This document shows, piece by piece, positions 43,932 through 53,312 of a stretch of 64,000 nucleotides of DNA (its first letter is position 1; each line of letters opens with the position of its first letter). Position numbers and translations under genes: made by a program. Origin of the DNA: an uncultured Bacteroidales bacterium (lineage in GTDB: Bacteria; Bacteroidota; Bacteroidia; Bacteroidales; Muribaculaceae); the NCBI GenBank assembly GCA_900542185.1, contig UQMZ01000013.1:16552-80551 (forward strand), read 5' to 3'. The notes beneath the pieces were generated by a model. The model had not been told where the DNA came from. It worked only from the letters and a program-made list of their open reading frames with translations, and searched no databases.

Positions 43932-45395
43932 ATGAAACGGAACATTTACGGAGCCAAAATGTTAGTGGTAGACCTGATACTGGTGAGTATATGGGCCATA
44001 TTGTTCAGTCGGTGTGTCAGCCCCGGAATTCTGCTGCTGATCCCGATCCGTGTGGCGCTGAGTTTTGAGATGCATCGCATGTCACCGTGGACTCTTGTGT
44101 CGGCGATTGGATTCATGATGGCATACTTGTGTTGCGGCCACTGGACCTATCCATTCGAAAAAATGGCATTCGGATTTTTCAACGTAGTCCTTGATCCGGA
44201 CTCCCTGAGCCAGATTTATTCACAACCGCTGGAATGGGAAATGAAGGTATGGATCAACTCATTTGCAATTATAGGATTGCTGTGGATGGCTGTAATGCCG
44301 GTGGTTATGGGTATCCGATACAGGAATTTACGCGAAATTAAATGGAGTCGGAAATGGATATGGATATGGCTTTACCTTGTGCCATTTCTGGCCATAAGTA
44401 TATGGGCAACTTTGAAGGAAGGTGAAGTAGGCATCATATTGATGGGACTTGTCATTGCAGGCCTACCGGCTGTATATTGGAGCATATACGAACGTCATGG
44501 GCGATCGGTGGTTCAGCTGCTTTTGCAGAATAAGGCCATTGTCTGGTATGGCCAGTACTCGGCATTGATGTTATCGGTTTTCACTATCGGCATGGAGGAT
44601 ATCAACACCTTGAAATGGTTCGGACTGATGTTGTTTCCGCCTTTGTTTTATATAATGTTGATGAGATCGATGCATCTTGGCACCGCTCTGACGCGTTGTT
44701 GTGTGGCACTTGCTGTTTCAGGAAGGCTCTACTGGATGACGCTCTGTGTATGCAAAACCTGGACTATTGCACTGCTGATTGCCGCTGTAGGCCTTGTAGT
44801 ATATAGTGCCATTGAGACGGGTATCAGAACCAAGAGGTGGAAGGCCCCGGTAATCTTAGCTATTGCATTGCCCACTGTCATAGTGCCGTTTACACTCGGC
44901 TTGAATCCATACGTTGTGACGGAAGCCGATGATCTGCATAAATCGGTCAGTGGTCTGACTGTCGGCAGAGGCATGTATATCGTAGAGAAAGACACGTGGA
45001 CACCCGATAGCCTTCCTTTGTGCGGAGACTGTAGGAAATATGGCATCCGTGACCGATATGGGCTGATATTGCCGATTGAATATGGTGAACTGAAAGCCTT
45101 GGACAGAGGAGGACGATTCGTCAGAACCAACTCTGTTGCGACATGGAATTACCAAGGATCGGATAACCGCTATGGAATGTTCGATACATACAAGCGCGTT
45201 TTTGTGATCAATCCTAAAGATATGGCAGTGACCGATTTGGAAATGATCGGCGAGAAGTCATATCTATTATACGGGGCAAACGGCCAACCATTCGCCACTC
45301 TGTATCTGCCCGGACTGTATGACGGTCGATATAATCCGGAGACGCGTATCGAACCATATACAGCAGATGCTCCGGTACATAAGCTTCTGAAATGA
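43932..45395 (+). CDS. Polytopic membrane protein with C-terminal WG-repeat-like domain
   Basis: This is a 487-residue protein with about ten membrane helices over residues 1-330 (LVVDLILVSIWAILFSRCVS, FAIIGLLWMAVMPVVMGIR and others) and an extracytoplasmic domain of about 150 residues. That domain contains DRYGLILPIEYGELKALDRG and SDNRYGMFDTYKRVFV, which resemble WG beta-repeat units. No catalytic motif is seen. The gene is divergent from the RyR/sigma operon and separated from its promoter block by about 155 nt. It could be a sensor or a target of that system, but this is inferred only from position. Confidence 0.7.
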   Translation: MKRNIYGAKMLVVDLILVSIWAILFSRCVSPGILLLIPIRVALSFEMHRMSPWTLVSAIGFMMAYLCCGHWTYPFEKMAFGFFNVVLDPDSLSQIYSQPLEWEMKVWINSFAIIGLLWMAVMPVVMGIRYRNLREIKWSRKWIWIWLYLVPFLAISIWATLKEGEVGIILMGLVIAGLPAVYWSIYERHGRSVVQLLLQNKAIVWYGQYSALMLSVFTIGMEDINTLKWFGLMLFPPLFYIMLMRSMHLGTALTRCCVALAVSGRLYWMTLCVCKTWTIALLIAAVGLVVYSAIETGIRTKRWKAPVILAIALPTVIVPFTLGLNPYVVTEADDLHKSVSGLTVGRGMYIVEKDTWTPDSLPLCGDCRKYGIRDRYGLILPIEYGELKALDRGGRFVRTNSVATWNYQGSDNRYGMFDTYKRVFVINPKDMAVTDLEMIGEKSYLLYGANGQPFATLYLPGLYDGRYNPETRIEPYTADAPVHKLLK

Positions 45396-45451
45396 AAATA
45401 TCTAAATTATATTTGCCGTTTAATTGATATAGTCTGAGCAGTCACAGGTAA

Positions 45452-45649
45452 AATGGCTCAGGCAAACATGAAACAACATATGGATTAGAAGAGTATCTCA
45501 TAGAAAATCTACCGCACCCACAACGCCAAAAGTGGCATAGTTATGAAATTCATGCGTTATTTGATTATGATTATGGCGTTGGTATTCGCATTGCCGATGA
45601 CAGAGCCCCTGACTATCTGAAACGTGCCGCGCGAGCACTCGAAAAGTAA
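45452..45649 (+). pseudogene. 3' remnant of a coding gene
   Basis: A frame without start codon but with protein-like composition runs from just after a TAA (45449-45451) to a TAA at 45647-45649. It encodes 65 residues including YGLEEYLIENLPHPQRQKW, YEIHALFDYDYGVGIRIADD and RAPDYLKRAARALEK. The regular charge pattern and codon use look coding. I do not recognise the parent family. It is probably the tail of a gene lost by deletion beside the accessory region; it fills most of the 362-nt gap before spoT. Confidence 0.45.
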
Positions 45650-45730
45650 TTGTCAGCGTTGCATAGGTCATAGTTGGTGCTTTTTCAACAAATCCGGCAT
45701 ATTTCAGCTCTCTTTTTCGATAAATTTTAG

Positions 45731-45738
45731 TAATTTTG
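45731..45738 (+). promoter_or_regulatory. -7 box of the spoT-like gene
   Basis: TAATTTTG lies 19 nt before the ATG at 45758. The -33 region is not clear (CTCTTTTTCG near 45710). Confidence 0.45.
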
Positions 45739-45757
45739 AGGTTTTAAGACGAAGATT

Positions 45758-47653
45758 ATGCAGGAAGACTACGACAGAATAATTCAGGAAAGAGCCGAGC
45801 ACGTGTTTAAGGTCATGGCCGGGCGTGTTTCCGCCGAGGATATGGAGCGTATCCGGGCGGCATTCGAGCTGGCGCGCAAGGCTCATGCACCGCAGAAGCG
45901 CAAGACCGGCGAGCCGTACATTTTCCATCCCATAGCGGTGGCCAACATCGCGGCGGAAGAACTGATGCTTGGCGCCAATCCTGTCATAGCCTGTTTCCTG
46001 CATGACGTGGTGGAGGACACCGATTATACGATTGATGACATTCAGGCGCGTTTCGGCTACGACGTGGCTTTCCTTGTGAGGGTGGTGACAAAGAAGCCTA
46101 CCAAGGACTATGAGCTGTCGAAACAGCTGGACAATTACCGTCAGTTGCTCAACTCGATGCAGTATGACATCCGTGCCATTCTGGTGAAACTGGCCGACCG
46201 GCTCCACAACATGCGGACCCTTGAGTCGATGAAGCCTGAAAAGCAGATGAAAATCGCCGGCGAGACCGACTATTTCTATGCTCCGCTCGCCAACCGCCTG
46301 GGCCTCTATAACATCAAGACCGAACTGGAGAACCTGTCGTTCCGTTTCCGTTGTCCTGACGAGTACGAGGATATTTCATCGCTAATTGCCCGTCATGTGG
46401 CTGCAAACAGAGACAATCTCCAGAAGTTTCGCAGTCAGATCGCGGCGACTTTGTCGGCGGCAGGTATCAAGGCCCGTGTCCGTGTGGATTATCGCCGTCC
46501 GTTCAGCCTGTGGAGAAAGATGAAGAAATACGGTGATGATTTCAACCATCTGAAATACCGTCACTTTGTCGAGGTTGTGTTTGACGAGAAGAAGACAGGT
46601 CTGAGCGAGAAGGAGATGGCGATGAAGATATATTGCATTCTGACCGATCGATTCAAGGAGAAGCATTGCAGCATGAGCAACTATATCGACTCGCCCAAGG
46701 AGAACGGATATCAGAGCATACACGTCAAACTGCTGCCTGATTTCGGGCGCTGGCAGGAAGTGCATATCAGCAGCGAGGCCATGATTCTGCAGTCGCAGTT
46801 GGGATGTGTGGTGGAGAGTAACGAAACCAACATCAAGACATGGATCGACAAGTTCCGCACCGTGCTGCAGGATACCATCAGCGGTCCGAAGCGCAGCGAA
46901 AGGTATATGGAGGATGTGATCACCGCCTTCTATAACGATGACATACAGGTATTCACGCCCAAGGGAAAGAAGATAATCCTGCCGCAAAACGCTACGGTAA
47001 TAGATTTCGCATACGAAGTAAGTCCTCGTCTTGGCAACCATGCCAAATATGCTCGGATCAACAGTCGTCTTGAACCTGTCGACGCTACTCTTCGGCGTGG
47101 AGATGTTGTGGAGATTTTCACGGATCCGGCATGTCATCCCGAGCGGGACTGGGCTGCGTTCGCCCACACGTTCAAGGCGCGCAAGTCCATTCAGCGTTAC
47201 ATTGAATCAGTTCCTCAATGCGACTATTGCCGATGTCCGGAATGCAATCCCATACCCGGCGAGGAAGTGATAGGCATCCGCAATCATTTCCGTCCGGAAC
47301 TGATCACCATACATAAGCGTGATTGCCGGCTTGCCATAAGCATGGCCTCGCAATACGGCGACGACGTGGTGTCGGTAGATTTCAACGCCGACCAGTCATT
47401 GTATCCTGTCACCTTGAGGGTGCGTGCCGTGGACCGCAGCCATCTGTTTGTCGATCTGGTGGACTGCATCACCAACACGTTCCATCTCTCGATGGAGTCG
47501 TTCAACACCAGGACCGACCGCAACATCGTGATATGCAAGATCCGTTTCGGCGTGCATTCATACACGGAGCTGCGTACCATCATCAACCACATCTCCACCA
47601 TCGACGGCGTCGATGAGGTGCGCCGTCTGGACGACGCGGATGCCCAAATATAG
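45758..47653 (+). CDS. RelA/SpoT homologue, probably (p)ppGpp hydrolase with degenerate synthetase
   Basis: This is a 631-residue protein. The HD hydrolase domain is intact: His57 in YIFHPIAV, His82-Asp83 and Glu86-Asp87 in FLHDVVEDTD, Asp147 in KLADRLHN. In the synthetase domain the usual IYDLLAVRII segment reads LKYRHFVEVV and EIQIRT reads EVHISS, so the catalytic Asp and nearby Arg residues are missing, although ENGYQSIH is kept. A TGS domain (IQVFTPKGKKIILP) begins near 398, then a Cys-containing segment and a C-terminal ACT domain. It should degrade the alarmone rather than make it. The length is below the usual 700-740. Confidence 0.9.
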   Translation: MQEDYDRIIQERAEHVFKVMAGRVSAEDMERIRAAFELARKAHAPQKRKTGEPYIFHPIAVANIAAEELMLGANPVIACFLHDVVEDTDYTIDDIQARFGYDVAFLVRVVTKKPTKDYELSKQLDNYRQLLNSMQYDIRAILVKLADRLHNMRTLESMKPEKQMKIAGETDYFYAPLANRLGLYNIKTELENLSFRFRCPDEYEDISSLIARHVAANRDNLQKFRSQIAATLSAAGIKARVRVDYRRPFSLWRKMKKYGDDFNHLKYRHFVEVVFDEKKTGLSEKEMAMKIYCILTDRFKEKHCSMSNYIDSPKENGYQSIHVKLLPDFGRWQEVHISSEAMILQSQLGCVVESNETNIKTWIDKFRTVLQDTISGPKRSERYMEDVITAFYNDDIQVFTPKGKKIILPQNATVIDFAYEVSPRLGNHAKYARINSRLEPVDATLRRGDVVEIFTDPACHPERDWAAFAHTFKARKSIQRYIESVPQCDYCRCPECNPIPGEEVIGIRNHFRPELITIHKRDCRLAISMASQYGDDVVSVDFNADQSLYPVTLRVRAVDRSHLFVDLVDCITNTFHLSMESFNTRTDRNIVICKIRFGVHSYTELRTIINHISTIDGVDEVRRLDDADAQI

Positions 47654-47693
47654 GTTTTCAGAATAAACCTTTGTCACATGGAGACTCGTTCAG

Positions 47694-50519
47694 TCACCGC
47701 AGGGCGTCGAGTAGGATGAATCCGGCCCAGAACCGCTCATCCTTCCACTGCGGACGAGACATTACGGCTTCCCGGGCCTTGCGCAAGGATTTATGTTTGT
47801 CGCCGGTTGCTCCCGTTCCGGGTTCCAGCAGGTTGCGATAAAATTCAGTCATGAACAGACAGGTTGCATCGTCGTCCACATTCCACAGCGACATCATGAT
47901 GCTATTCACACCGGCCTTCTTGAAGCCGCGCTGCAGGCCGAACACTCCGTCGCCCGACACTTGTCCCAGGCCTGTCTGGCAGGCCGACAGTGTCACAAGG
48001 TCCGTTCCATGAAGGTCAAGACCTGAAATCTCGTACGAATCGAGGATGCCGTCCTCCACGTCGTCCGGAATCGGCTCGTTGAAGCGGACGTTGTCCACGC
48101 CGGAGAAAAGGAGTCCGCTGTGGCGCATCATTTTGTTTTGCGCCTCCACTGCCTCGTTGCCAGAGACGTCGGTGATGCCGGTGCCTCCGAGGGCGGCTCC
48201 GAGGGCGGCCGTCTCGTCTGACGACGGCCCGTTATAGAATCCGTGTGTGGCTATGTGTATCATCTGTCGGTGCTGTCCCGAAACAGACTTGAACGCGGCT
48301 TCGGTGGCCTGCTTCTCCTTATACAGGTCCACTGTCTCGTTTTTAAGGCATCTTCGGGCTATGTCGTGAATCTGTTCGGATTCGAGCAGCGAGCCAGGAA
48401 GAGGACGTGTGTGGCGCAGCAGGCCACGTTCGCCGCGCTCGCGGGCCATTTCTTCGGTCACGTCGAGGTATTTTTCTGCATCCAGTTTCATTTTGCGGAC
48501 CGACATGTCGTATTTCATGCCGCCGAACAGTGCCATTCCCGCGTTGTCTCCGTTACGGTTCGCCTTTATGCGGTTCACGATCTCGCGCGTGGACGACAGG
48601 CGCCGGCAGTCGTAGGTTTCCCACAGATACTTATCGAGTGGAGTGCGGGCATATTCCACCGGCAGGGAGAAGAGCGCGCCGTCGGGCGAGAAGTAAATGC
48701 GCGTGGCGTAATTGAGCCAGGGGATGACAGGGCGCCATACGCAGTCGTAAAGATTGTGCAGACTGCCATCGTGCAGGTCGGATTCCCTGCAGAGTTCCAC
48801 GGCCTGCGGCACGGGTGACGATGAATCGAGAACAAGGGCGAGGTATCTTACGTCCGGTTCGCGGTATGTGCCGTCGCCGCCCATCATATTTCTCAGGGCG
48901 TTGGCGTCATATCGCAGGAATTCAATGGTCACTTCGTCCTTGCCGAGCATGGAATGCACCTTGTCGCTGTCTACCTGAAACGGAGCGAGGAAGTCGTTGT
49001 ATTTTCTGGACTCGGCCAGCAGACGGGTCTCAAGCGCGTCCGAGAGATTTACATTGCCTTTAATAGAGGAATACTGGGCATAGATGGCCTGGAGTTCCGG
49101 ATCGTCCGACTCCTTGATGACAGTGGCCAGCGAGACGGATGAGTTAAGCAGAATGCCGCGTGTTTCCAGCAGGCAGTCGTACAGCAATTTCCACATTTTC
49201 TGTGTGTCGCAATAGTAGGCCAGGTGCGGCATAATGGTCTGATACCATGGAGCCACCTGTTGCCAGTAAAGGTTGCGTTTGGATTCCGACAGGTTGTTGA
49301 AAGCCTTCATCAGTCGTCGGTTCAGCACGGCGGTCACTTCGACGGCTACATCCTCTATTACATAGGCGCTTCCCACATTGGCTTCGAGGCTGAGAATCCA
49401 GTTGAATCCCACGGAAAAGATATGCGTGATGTCGGATGTGTCGAGCTCGGCCAACTTATGGAACGCCTGGCTGAACATGGCGGGTGCGTCGGGCGAATCG
49501 TATCCCTTGAGGTAAGCGTATCCGTTCAACGCCACGGCATATATCACGCCGTCATCGTGTCCGGTGGCCCGGCATTTGTCAAGAAAGGAATCATAAAGGG
49601 CGAGTGCTTTCTGCGGATCTTCATCGGCCATTAGTAGCGACATGTTGTTGATTGTGGCCATCATGTCTTCGTTGAATTCCCCGGCCTCCTCCATCGAGGT
49701 CATTATGACTATGGCTTTGTCAAGATATGTCCTGGCGGTTTCCGGAGTATTGATGTTCATCGTAGTAAGCATATTGCATATCCTGAGATGTCTCAGAGAC
49801 CCTGGATAGTTTTCCTCTAACAGGGTCTCGAGATTCAAGGCCAACTCCAGGGCGTTGGAAGTATCGTTGGTGCCATATAACAGCGAATACACCTGAAACA
49901 GGAAATCTATCATTTCGTCCGGATTCTCGAACATTTCTTCGTATCCTACATGATATGCATGTGATAGGTTGATCAGCTTTTTTGCGTAAATCAACGCATG
50001 TGCCGGATCGCCGTTGCCGAGATGCATCCTGTATAGAAACAGCCAGGCCTTGGCCGCCGCCGACTGGGCGTTCATTCCTCCTGTTTTCTGAGCCAGCAGG
50101 GCGTAGCGGTTGCCCCATTCGTCGCCTTTGTCATTGTCGCCGAGTCGGAAATAGCACAAGGCCGTCATTCTTGCATCGGTTTCGGCGGATTGATCGAACA
50201 TAAGTTTATAGACGCTGCGTATCGAATCCGCGCGCAGCATGTAGGGGAGTCCGGCGGCATAGTCATGCAGGGCTATGTGGCAGCGTCCCGCCATCCCGTT
50301 GATGGTGACTTTGTCTATTGCCTTCAGACCGCCTGATCTGAACGATTCCGGATTGTCAAGAGTCTGCCTGAACAGTGTCAGTGCGTTCTCATAGTCGCCG
50401 TCAGCGAATGAGGCCGTGGCCTGTTCCAGCGTATGCAATATCCGGTCGGGCGTCATGTCGTCCGCAATGGCGCCTGCACACCATATCGCGCATATCAACG
50501 GGATAAGTATGCGGTTCAT
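47694..50519 (-). CDS. Exported TPR-CHAT (caspase-like) protease
   Basis: This is a 941-residue protein with an N-terminal signal peptide (MNRILIPLICAIWCAGAIA, cleavage before DDMTP). Residues about 25-520 are helical TPR-like repeats (FADGDYENALTLFRQTLDN and others). The C-terminal 320 residues are a CHAT domain with the catalytic dyad His759 in IHIATHGFYNG and Cys847 in LVTLSACQTGLG, plus the trailing MMSLWNVDD. CHAT proteases such as the gRAMP-associated Craspase partner are activated by a bound partner, often through TPR contacts. The signal peptide places this one in the periplasm, which is unusual. It is the last gene of the TIR-SUMF1 operon, 1 nt after its upstream neighbour. Confidence 0.9.
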   Translation of the reverse strand: MNRILIPLICAIWCAGAIADDMTPDRILHTLEQATASFADGDYENALTLFRQTLDNPESFRSGGLKAIDKVTINGMAGRCHIALHDYAAGLPYMLRADSIRSVYKLMFDQSAETDARMTALCYFRLGDNDKGDEWGNRYALLAQKTGGMNAQSAAAKAWLFLYRMHLGNGDPAHALIYAKKLINLSHAYHVGYEEMFENPDEMIDFLFQVYSLLYGTNDTSNALELALNLETLLEENYPGSLRHLRICNMLTTMNINTPETARTYLDKAIVIMTSMEEAGEFNEDMMATINNMSLLMADEDPQKALALYDSFLDKCRATGHDDGVIYAVALNGYAYLKGYDSPDAPAMFSQAFHKLAELDTSDITHIFSVGFNWILSLEANVGSAYVIEDVAVEVTAVLNRRLMKAFNNLSESKRNLYWQQVAPWYQTIMPHLAYYCDTQKMWKLLYDCLLETRGILLNSSVSLATVIKESDDPELQAIYAQYSSIKGNVNLSDALETRLLAESRKYNDFLAPFQVDSDKVHSMLGKDEVTIEFLRYDANALRNMMGGDGTYREPDVRYLALVLDSSSPVPQAVELCRESDLHDGSLHNLYDCVWRPVIPWLNYATRIYFSPDGALFSLPVEYARTPLDKYLWETYDCRRLSSTREIVNRIKANRNGDNAGMALFGGMKYDMSVRKMKLDAEKYLDVTEEMARERGERGLLRHTRPLPGSLLESEQIHDIARRCLKNETVDLYKEKQATEAAFKSVSGQHRQMIHIATHGFYNGPSSDETAALGAALGGTGITDVSGNEAVEAQNKMMRHSGLLFSGVDNVRFNEPIPDDVEDGILDSYEISGLDLHGTDLVTLSACQTGLGQVSGDGVFGLQRGFKKAGVNSIMMSLWNVDDDATCLFMTEFYRNLLEPGTGATGDKHKSLRKAREAVMSRPQWKDERFWAGFILLDALR

Positions 50520-50520
50520 G

Positions 50521-51312
50521 TCATTTCAGATTGTCCAGTATCTCCAGGGCCGTGACGCTGTACGAAATGCTTTCGCCGCATTGGGAGCCGGTATATATGC
50601 ACTTCTGGTTGTATCCCGCCTTTGCCAGCATGTAGGCGGAATATACCGTAGTCAGTTCCGTCTTGTTTCTAAGGGTCTGCAGGTAAGTGTCCTTCATCAA
50701 TCCGACGTTCCTTTTCATAGTCTCGAACGAGGCCACGTCTTCGTCTACGGTGCAGTGCGTCACTATGTCGGAGCCTTCCTTGCGGAACGCCGTGATGGTC
50801 AAGCCGCTGGTCGTGACGGGAAGTCCGCGCTGGGTGTCCCGGATCAAATGATCGGCCAGATTCCCGTAGTCCGGACGGCCGACGGTGATCCGGCGCATTT
50901 CCCCGGGCGTGAGCGTCACGGATTTATAGGTGTCGTAGCGGGGATTGTGATACTGCAGCTTGAGATACATCCCGCAGTCGGACACAGTCCGGTAGAAGTA
51001 TCCTATGTCGGGCTCCAGTTCCACCATAAGCGACTGCTGGTCTATAATATACTGTTTGTCTATCCTGGTGTCGGGTCTCTTGTCGCTGTCGTTGGACATA
51101 GAGGTAATCATTTCGTCCAGCGACATATTGTATATGATTGTATCCTTGCTTACGGTGGCGGAGGTCATGGTGCCGAGCATTCCGGCCGACATGGGCATCT
51201 GTGCGTTGGCTTCGGCGATGCTGCGTATCAGCGTCTCCCTGTCGGCCGACGTGACTGCCGCCGACTCCGTGACGGCTGCGCATGCGATGGCGATCAAAAT
51301 CTTAAATTTCAT
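50521..51312 (-). CDS. Exported protein of unknown function in the TIR-CHAT operon
   Basis: This is a 263-residue protein with a signal peptide (MKFKILIAIACAAVTESAAV). Residues 40-170 form a mixed region with several beta strands (YNMSLDEMITSMSN, FYRTVSDCGMYLKLQYHNPR), and the rest has strands and helices. I cannot assign a family. Position between the exported CHAT protease and the second exported protein suggests a periplasmic partner or substrate. Confidence 0.65.
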   Translation of the reverse strand: MKFKILIAIACAAVTESAAVTSADRETLIRSIAEANAQMPMSAGMLGTMTSATVSKDTIIYNMSLDEMITSMSNDSDKRPDTRIDKQYIIDQQSLMVELEPDIGYFYRTVSDCGMYLKLQYHNPRYDTYKSVTLTPGEMRRITVGRPDYGNLADHLIRDTQRGLPVTTSGLTITAFRKEGSDIVTHCTVDEDVASFETMKRNVGLMKDTYLQTLRNKTELTTVYSAYMLAKAGYNQKCIYTGSQCGESISYSVTALEILDNLK

Positions 51313-51323
51313 AGTGTCGCGGA

Positions 51324-51995
51324 TTATTTGGTTATCAATATGTAACTGATATCTTTGGGCGAGCGGTTTATTACCTCTATCTCCACTTTTGTGGGCTGCT
51401 CGGGTAAATCCACCACACGCTTTCTGTAGCTTTTGCCCTGATGGAATTTCTCGGAGTCGTCGAAATTCCGGTCATATCCGTGACGGTTGGAGGCATGCAT
51501 CCGCATTGTCACCAGACCTCCTCGTTCAGGCACCACTGCTACCGAGAGCTTGTGTCGGGAATGGGTCGTGAAAGTTCCCGATGCGCCCTTTTTCAGGTAG
51601 AACCTTCTTGTGGTGACCTGCGGTCTTATGATAAGATTACCCATTATATTGCCTCGCTGCTGGCCGTCGGACTTGGAATCTTTTATGGAATCCATGCGCG
51701 TAACCGCTTCGTCCCATCTCTGCATGAATCTGATGTCGGCATCTGGAGCTGTCTCTCGTCCCGTTGGTTCATCCTCCAAGTCGATGTTCGATTTGGACAG
51801 TCTGAGAATTTCTTTCTCCATAGTGAGCGAGTCTCCTTCGATCCCGGCATCGCGTATGGTTAGTATCGAATGGACTATGAAGTCCACTTCATCGTTCTTC
51901 TCGCTGCCTGTGTTCTGGGCATCGATGTGTTGCGCGAACGCCGTTATCATGATGGCCAACGCGACCGAACTGAATATTCTGCAATGTCTGTCCAT
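51324..51995 (-). CDS. Exported protein of unknown function in the TIR-CHAT operon
   Basis: This is a 223-residue protein with a signal peptide (VALAIMITAFAQHIDA, cleavage before QNTGS). The first 110 residues of the mature part are charged and helical. The C-terminal 100 residues have a strand pattern with TTRRFYLKKGASGTF, LSVAVVPERGGLVTMRMHAS and VEIEVINRSPKDISYIL, which resembles a small beta-sandwich. No family recognised. It lies 3 nt after the TIR-SUMF1 gene. Confidence 0.65.
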   Translation of the reverse strand: MDRHCRIFSSVALAIMITAFAQHIDAQNTGSEKNDEVDFIVHSILTIRDAGIEGDSLTMEKEILRLSKSNIDLEDEPTGRETAPDADIRFMQRWDEAVTRMDSIKDSKSDGQQRGNIMGNLIIRPQVTTRRFYLKKGASGTFTTHSRHKLSVAVVPERGGLVTMRMHASNRHGYDRNFDDSEKFHQGKSYRKRVVDLPEQPTKVEIEVINRSPKDISYILITK

Positions 51996-51998
51996 ACG

Positions 51999-53312
51999 CT
52001 ATTCATCTTTACGGATTACAATTCTGAAGCCTGTGGCGTCGTCCGATGCATCTATGGGGAGCATCCTGACAGAACCGTTCGTTACATTCCGTGCTGACGA
52101 TCGATAATCACCGCCACATACCGTCCAGCATTCATCGCCCCGGTCGTTTGTGGCAGGAGTTCCGGTCAGTTCCGCCGCGTTGCCGTTCATGTTGAACAGG
52201 TCCAGGTAGTTAGGCATTTTCCCCGAATCAATTACGGGGTGAAGTTTACCGGCGGCATTGTCGGTGTACCACGCCACTGAATCAACCGCGTTGCTGCCGG
52301 CGTATGTTAATGAGTTACCGGCATCCCCTCCTGTGGCCGCGGCCTGCCATTCATCGGCTGTGGGAAGGTCGAATTCAATTCCGGTCATCTCGTATAGGCT
52401 GTCCTTCAGCAACTCGATGACACGGTGGTATGGCTGGCCGGTAACAGGTAGATATCCTTCGCCATCCGCATATTTGTCGCCCATGATAACGGCCCATTCC
52501 TTTTGTGAGAATTCTGTCTGACTAATCCAGGTCTTATCGTCCAGGCATCGCATCCTGATAAATATAGTGTCGATGGCATTCAACTGCTCCTCGCTGAGAT
52601 TCGAGCGAAGAATAGGTTTGAATTCCGAATGCCGGGCCATTATGTCATTCCGCAGATTCTCCAGCCTTTCCTGTTTAAGGCTTTGCTCGCGTTGGGTCTT
52701 GATATTAGACACGAAGATCCAAGCAACGGTTATGATCAAGGCCACCACTACGACGGATGCGCCGGCCACCATGCGTTTCACCCATCGATTGTGCGCTTCC
52801 TGCTTCTGCAACGTAAGCTTCGCAGCTTCATAATCTTCGTCTCGGTGCCCGGAGATCTCTCGTTTACCTACTATCGGCTCGATACGGTCGCGTATCATCT
52901 GGTCGACAGTAACGCCAAGCACCTGACCGAAATATATCTCGGAATATTGGTTGTAGGTCACGGCCGAGCGTACGGTTTCAGACACATCTGTATGGATGCC
53001 GTCAAAACTGCCGTCGGGGTTGACCGGTATAATCTTTTTGTTGAGTCTGACTGCTTCGGATATCTCCTGCGCCACCCAGTCATCGGGATTGACACAACGA
53101 TCTATTGCTCCTTTGGTCAGTACAATCATGAAAATCGGCGCTCGGGCTATGGCTTCCTTTATTTTCTGATTGAAAAGACCATCCTTCAGTTCGTCATAAT
53201 CCAGAAATACCCGATATCCCCTCTGCGCTATCATCAGCTGGAGTATTCTGGCATACGGAGCACCTCCATCCCGCCGATAGCTTATGAATATATCATAGTC
53301 AGTATTTGTCAT
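51999..53312 (-). CDS. TIR - transmembrane - SUMF1 (FGE-like) protein
   Basis: This is a 437-residue protein. Residues 5-145 are a TIR domain (YDIFISYRRDGGAPYARILQ; RVFLDYDELKDG; Glu83 in DDWVAQEISEAV). One membrane helix covers about 182-204. Residues about 255-437 are a formylglycine-generating-enzyme/SUMF1 fold (EFSQKEWAVIMGD, FDLPTADEWQAAATGG, NMNGNAAELTG for the usual GNVWEW, and a final GFRIVIRK), without the catalytic Cys pair and therefore likely a binding module. The topology would put TIR in the cytosol and SUMF1 in the periplasm, facing the exported proteins of the same operon. It is the first gene of that operon. Confidence 0.9.
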   Translation of the reverse strand: MTNTDYDIFISYRRDGGAPYARILQLMIAQRGYRVFLDYDELKDGLFNQKIKEAIARAPIFMIVLTKGAIDRCVNPDDWVAQEISEAVRLNKKIIPVNPDGSFDGIHTDVSETVRSAVTYNQYSEIYFGQVLGVTVDQMIRDRIEPIVGKREISGHRDEDYEAAKLTLQKQEAHNRWVKRMVAGASVVVVALIITVAWIFVSNIKTQREQSLKQERLENLRNDIMARHSEFKPILRSNLSEEQLNAIDTIFIRMRCLDDKTWISQTEFSQKEWAVIMGDKYADGEGYLPVTGQPYHRVIELLKDSLYEMTGIEFDLPTADEWQAAATGGDAGNSLTYAGSNAVDSVAWYTDNAAGKLHPVIDSGKMPNYLDLFNMNGNAAELTGTPATNDRGDECWTVCGGDYRSSARNVTNGSVRMLPIDASDDATGFRIVIRKDE

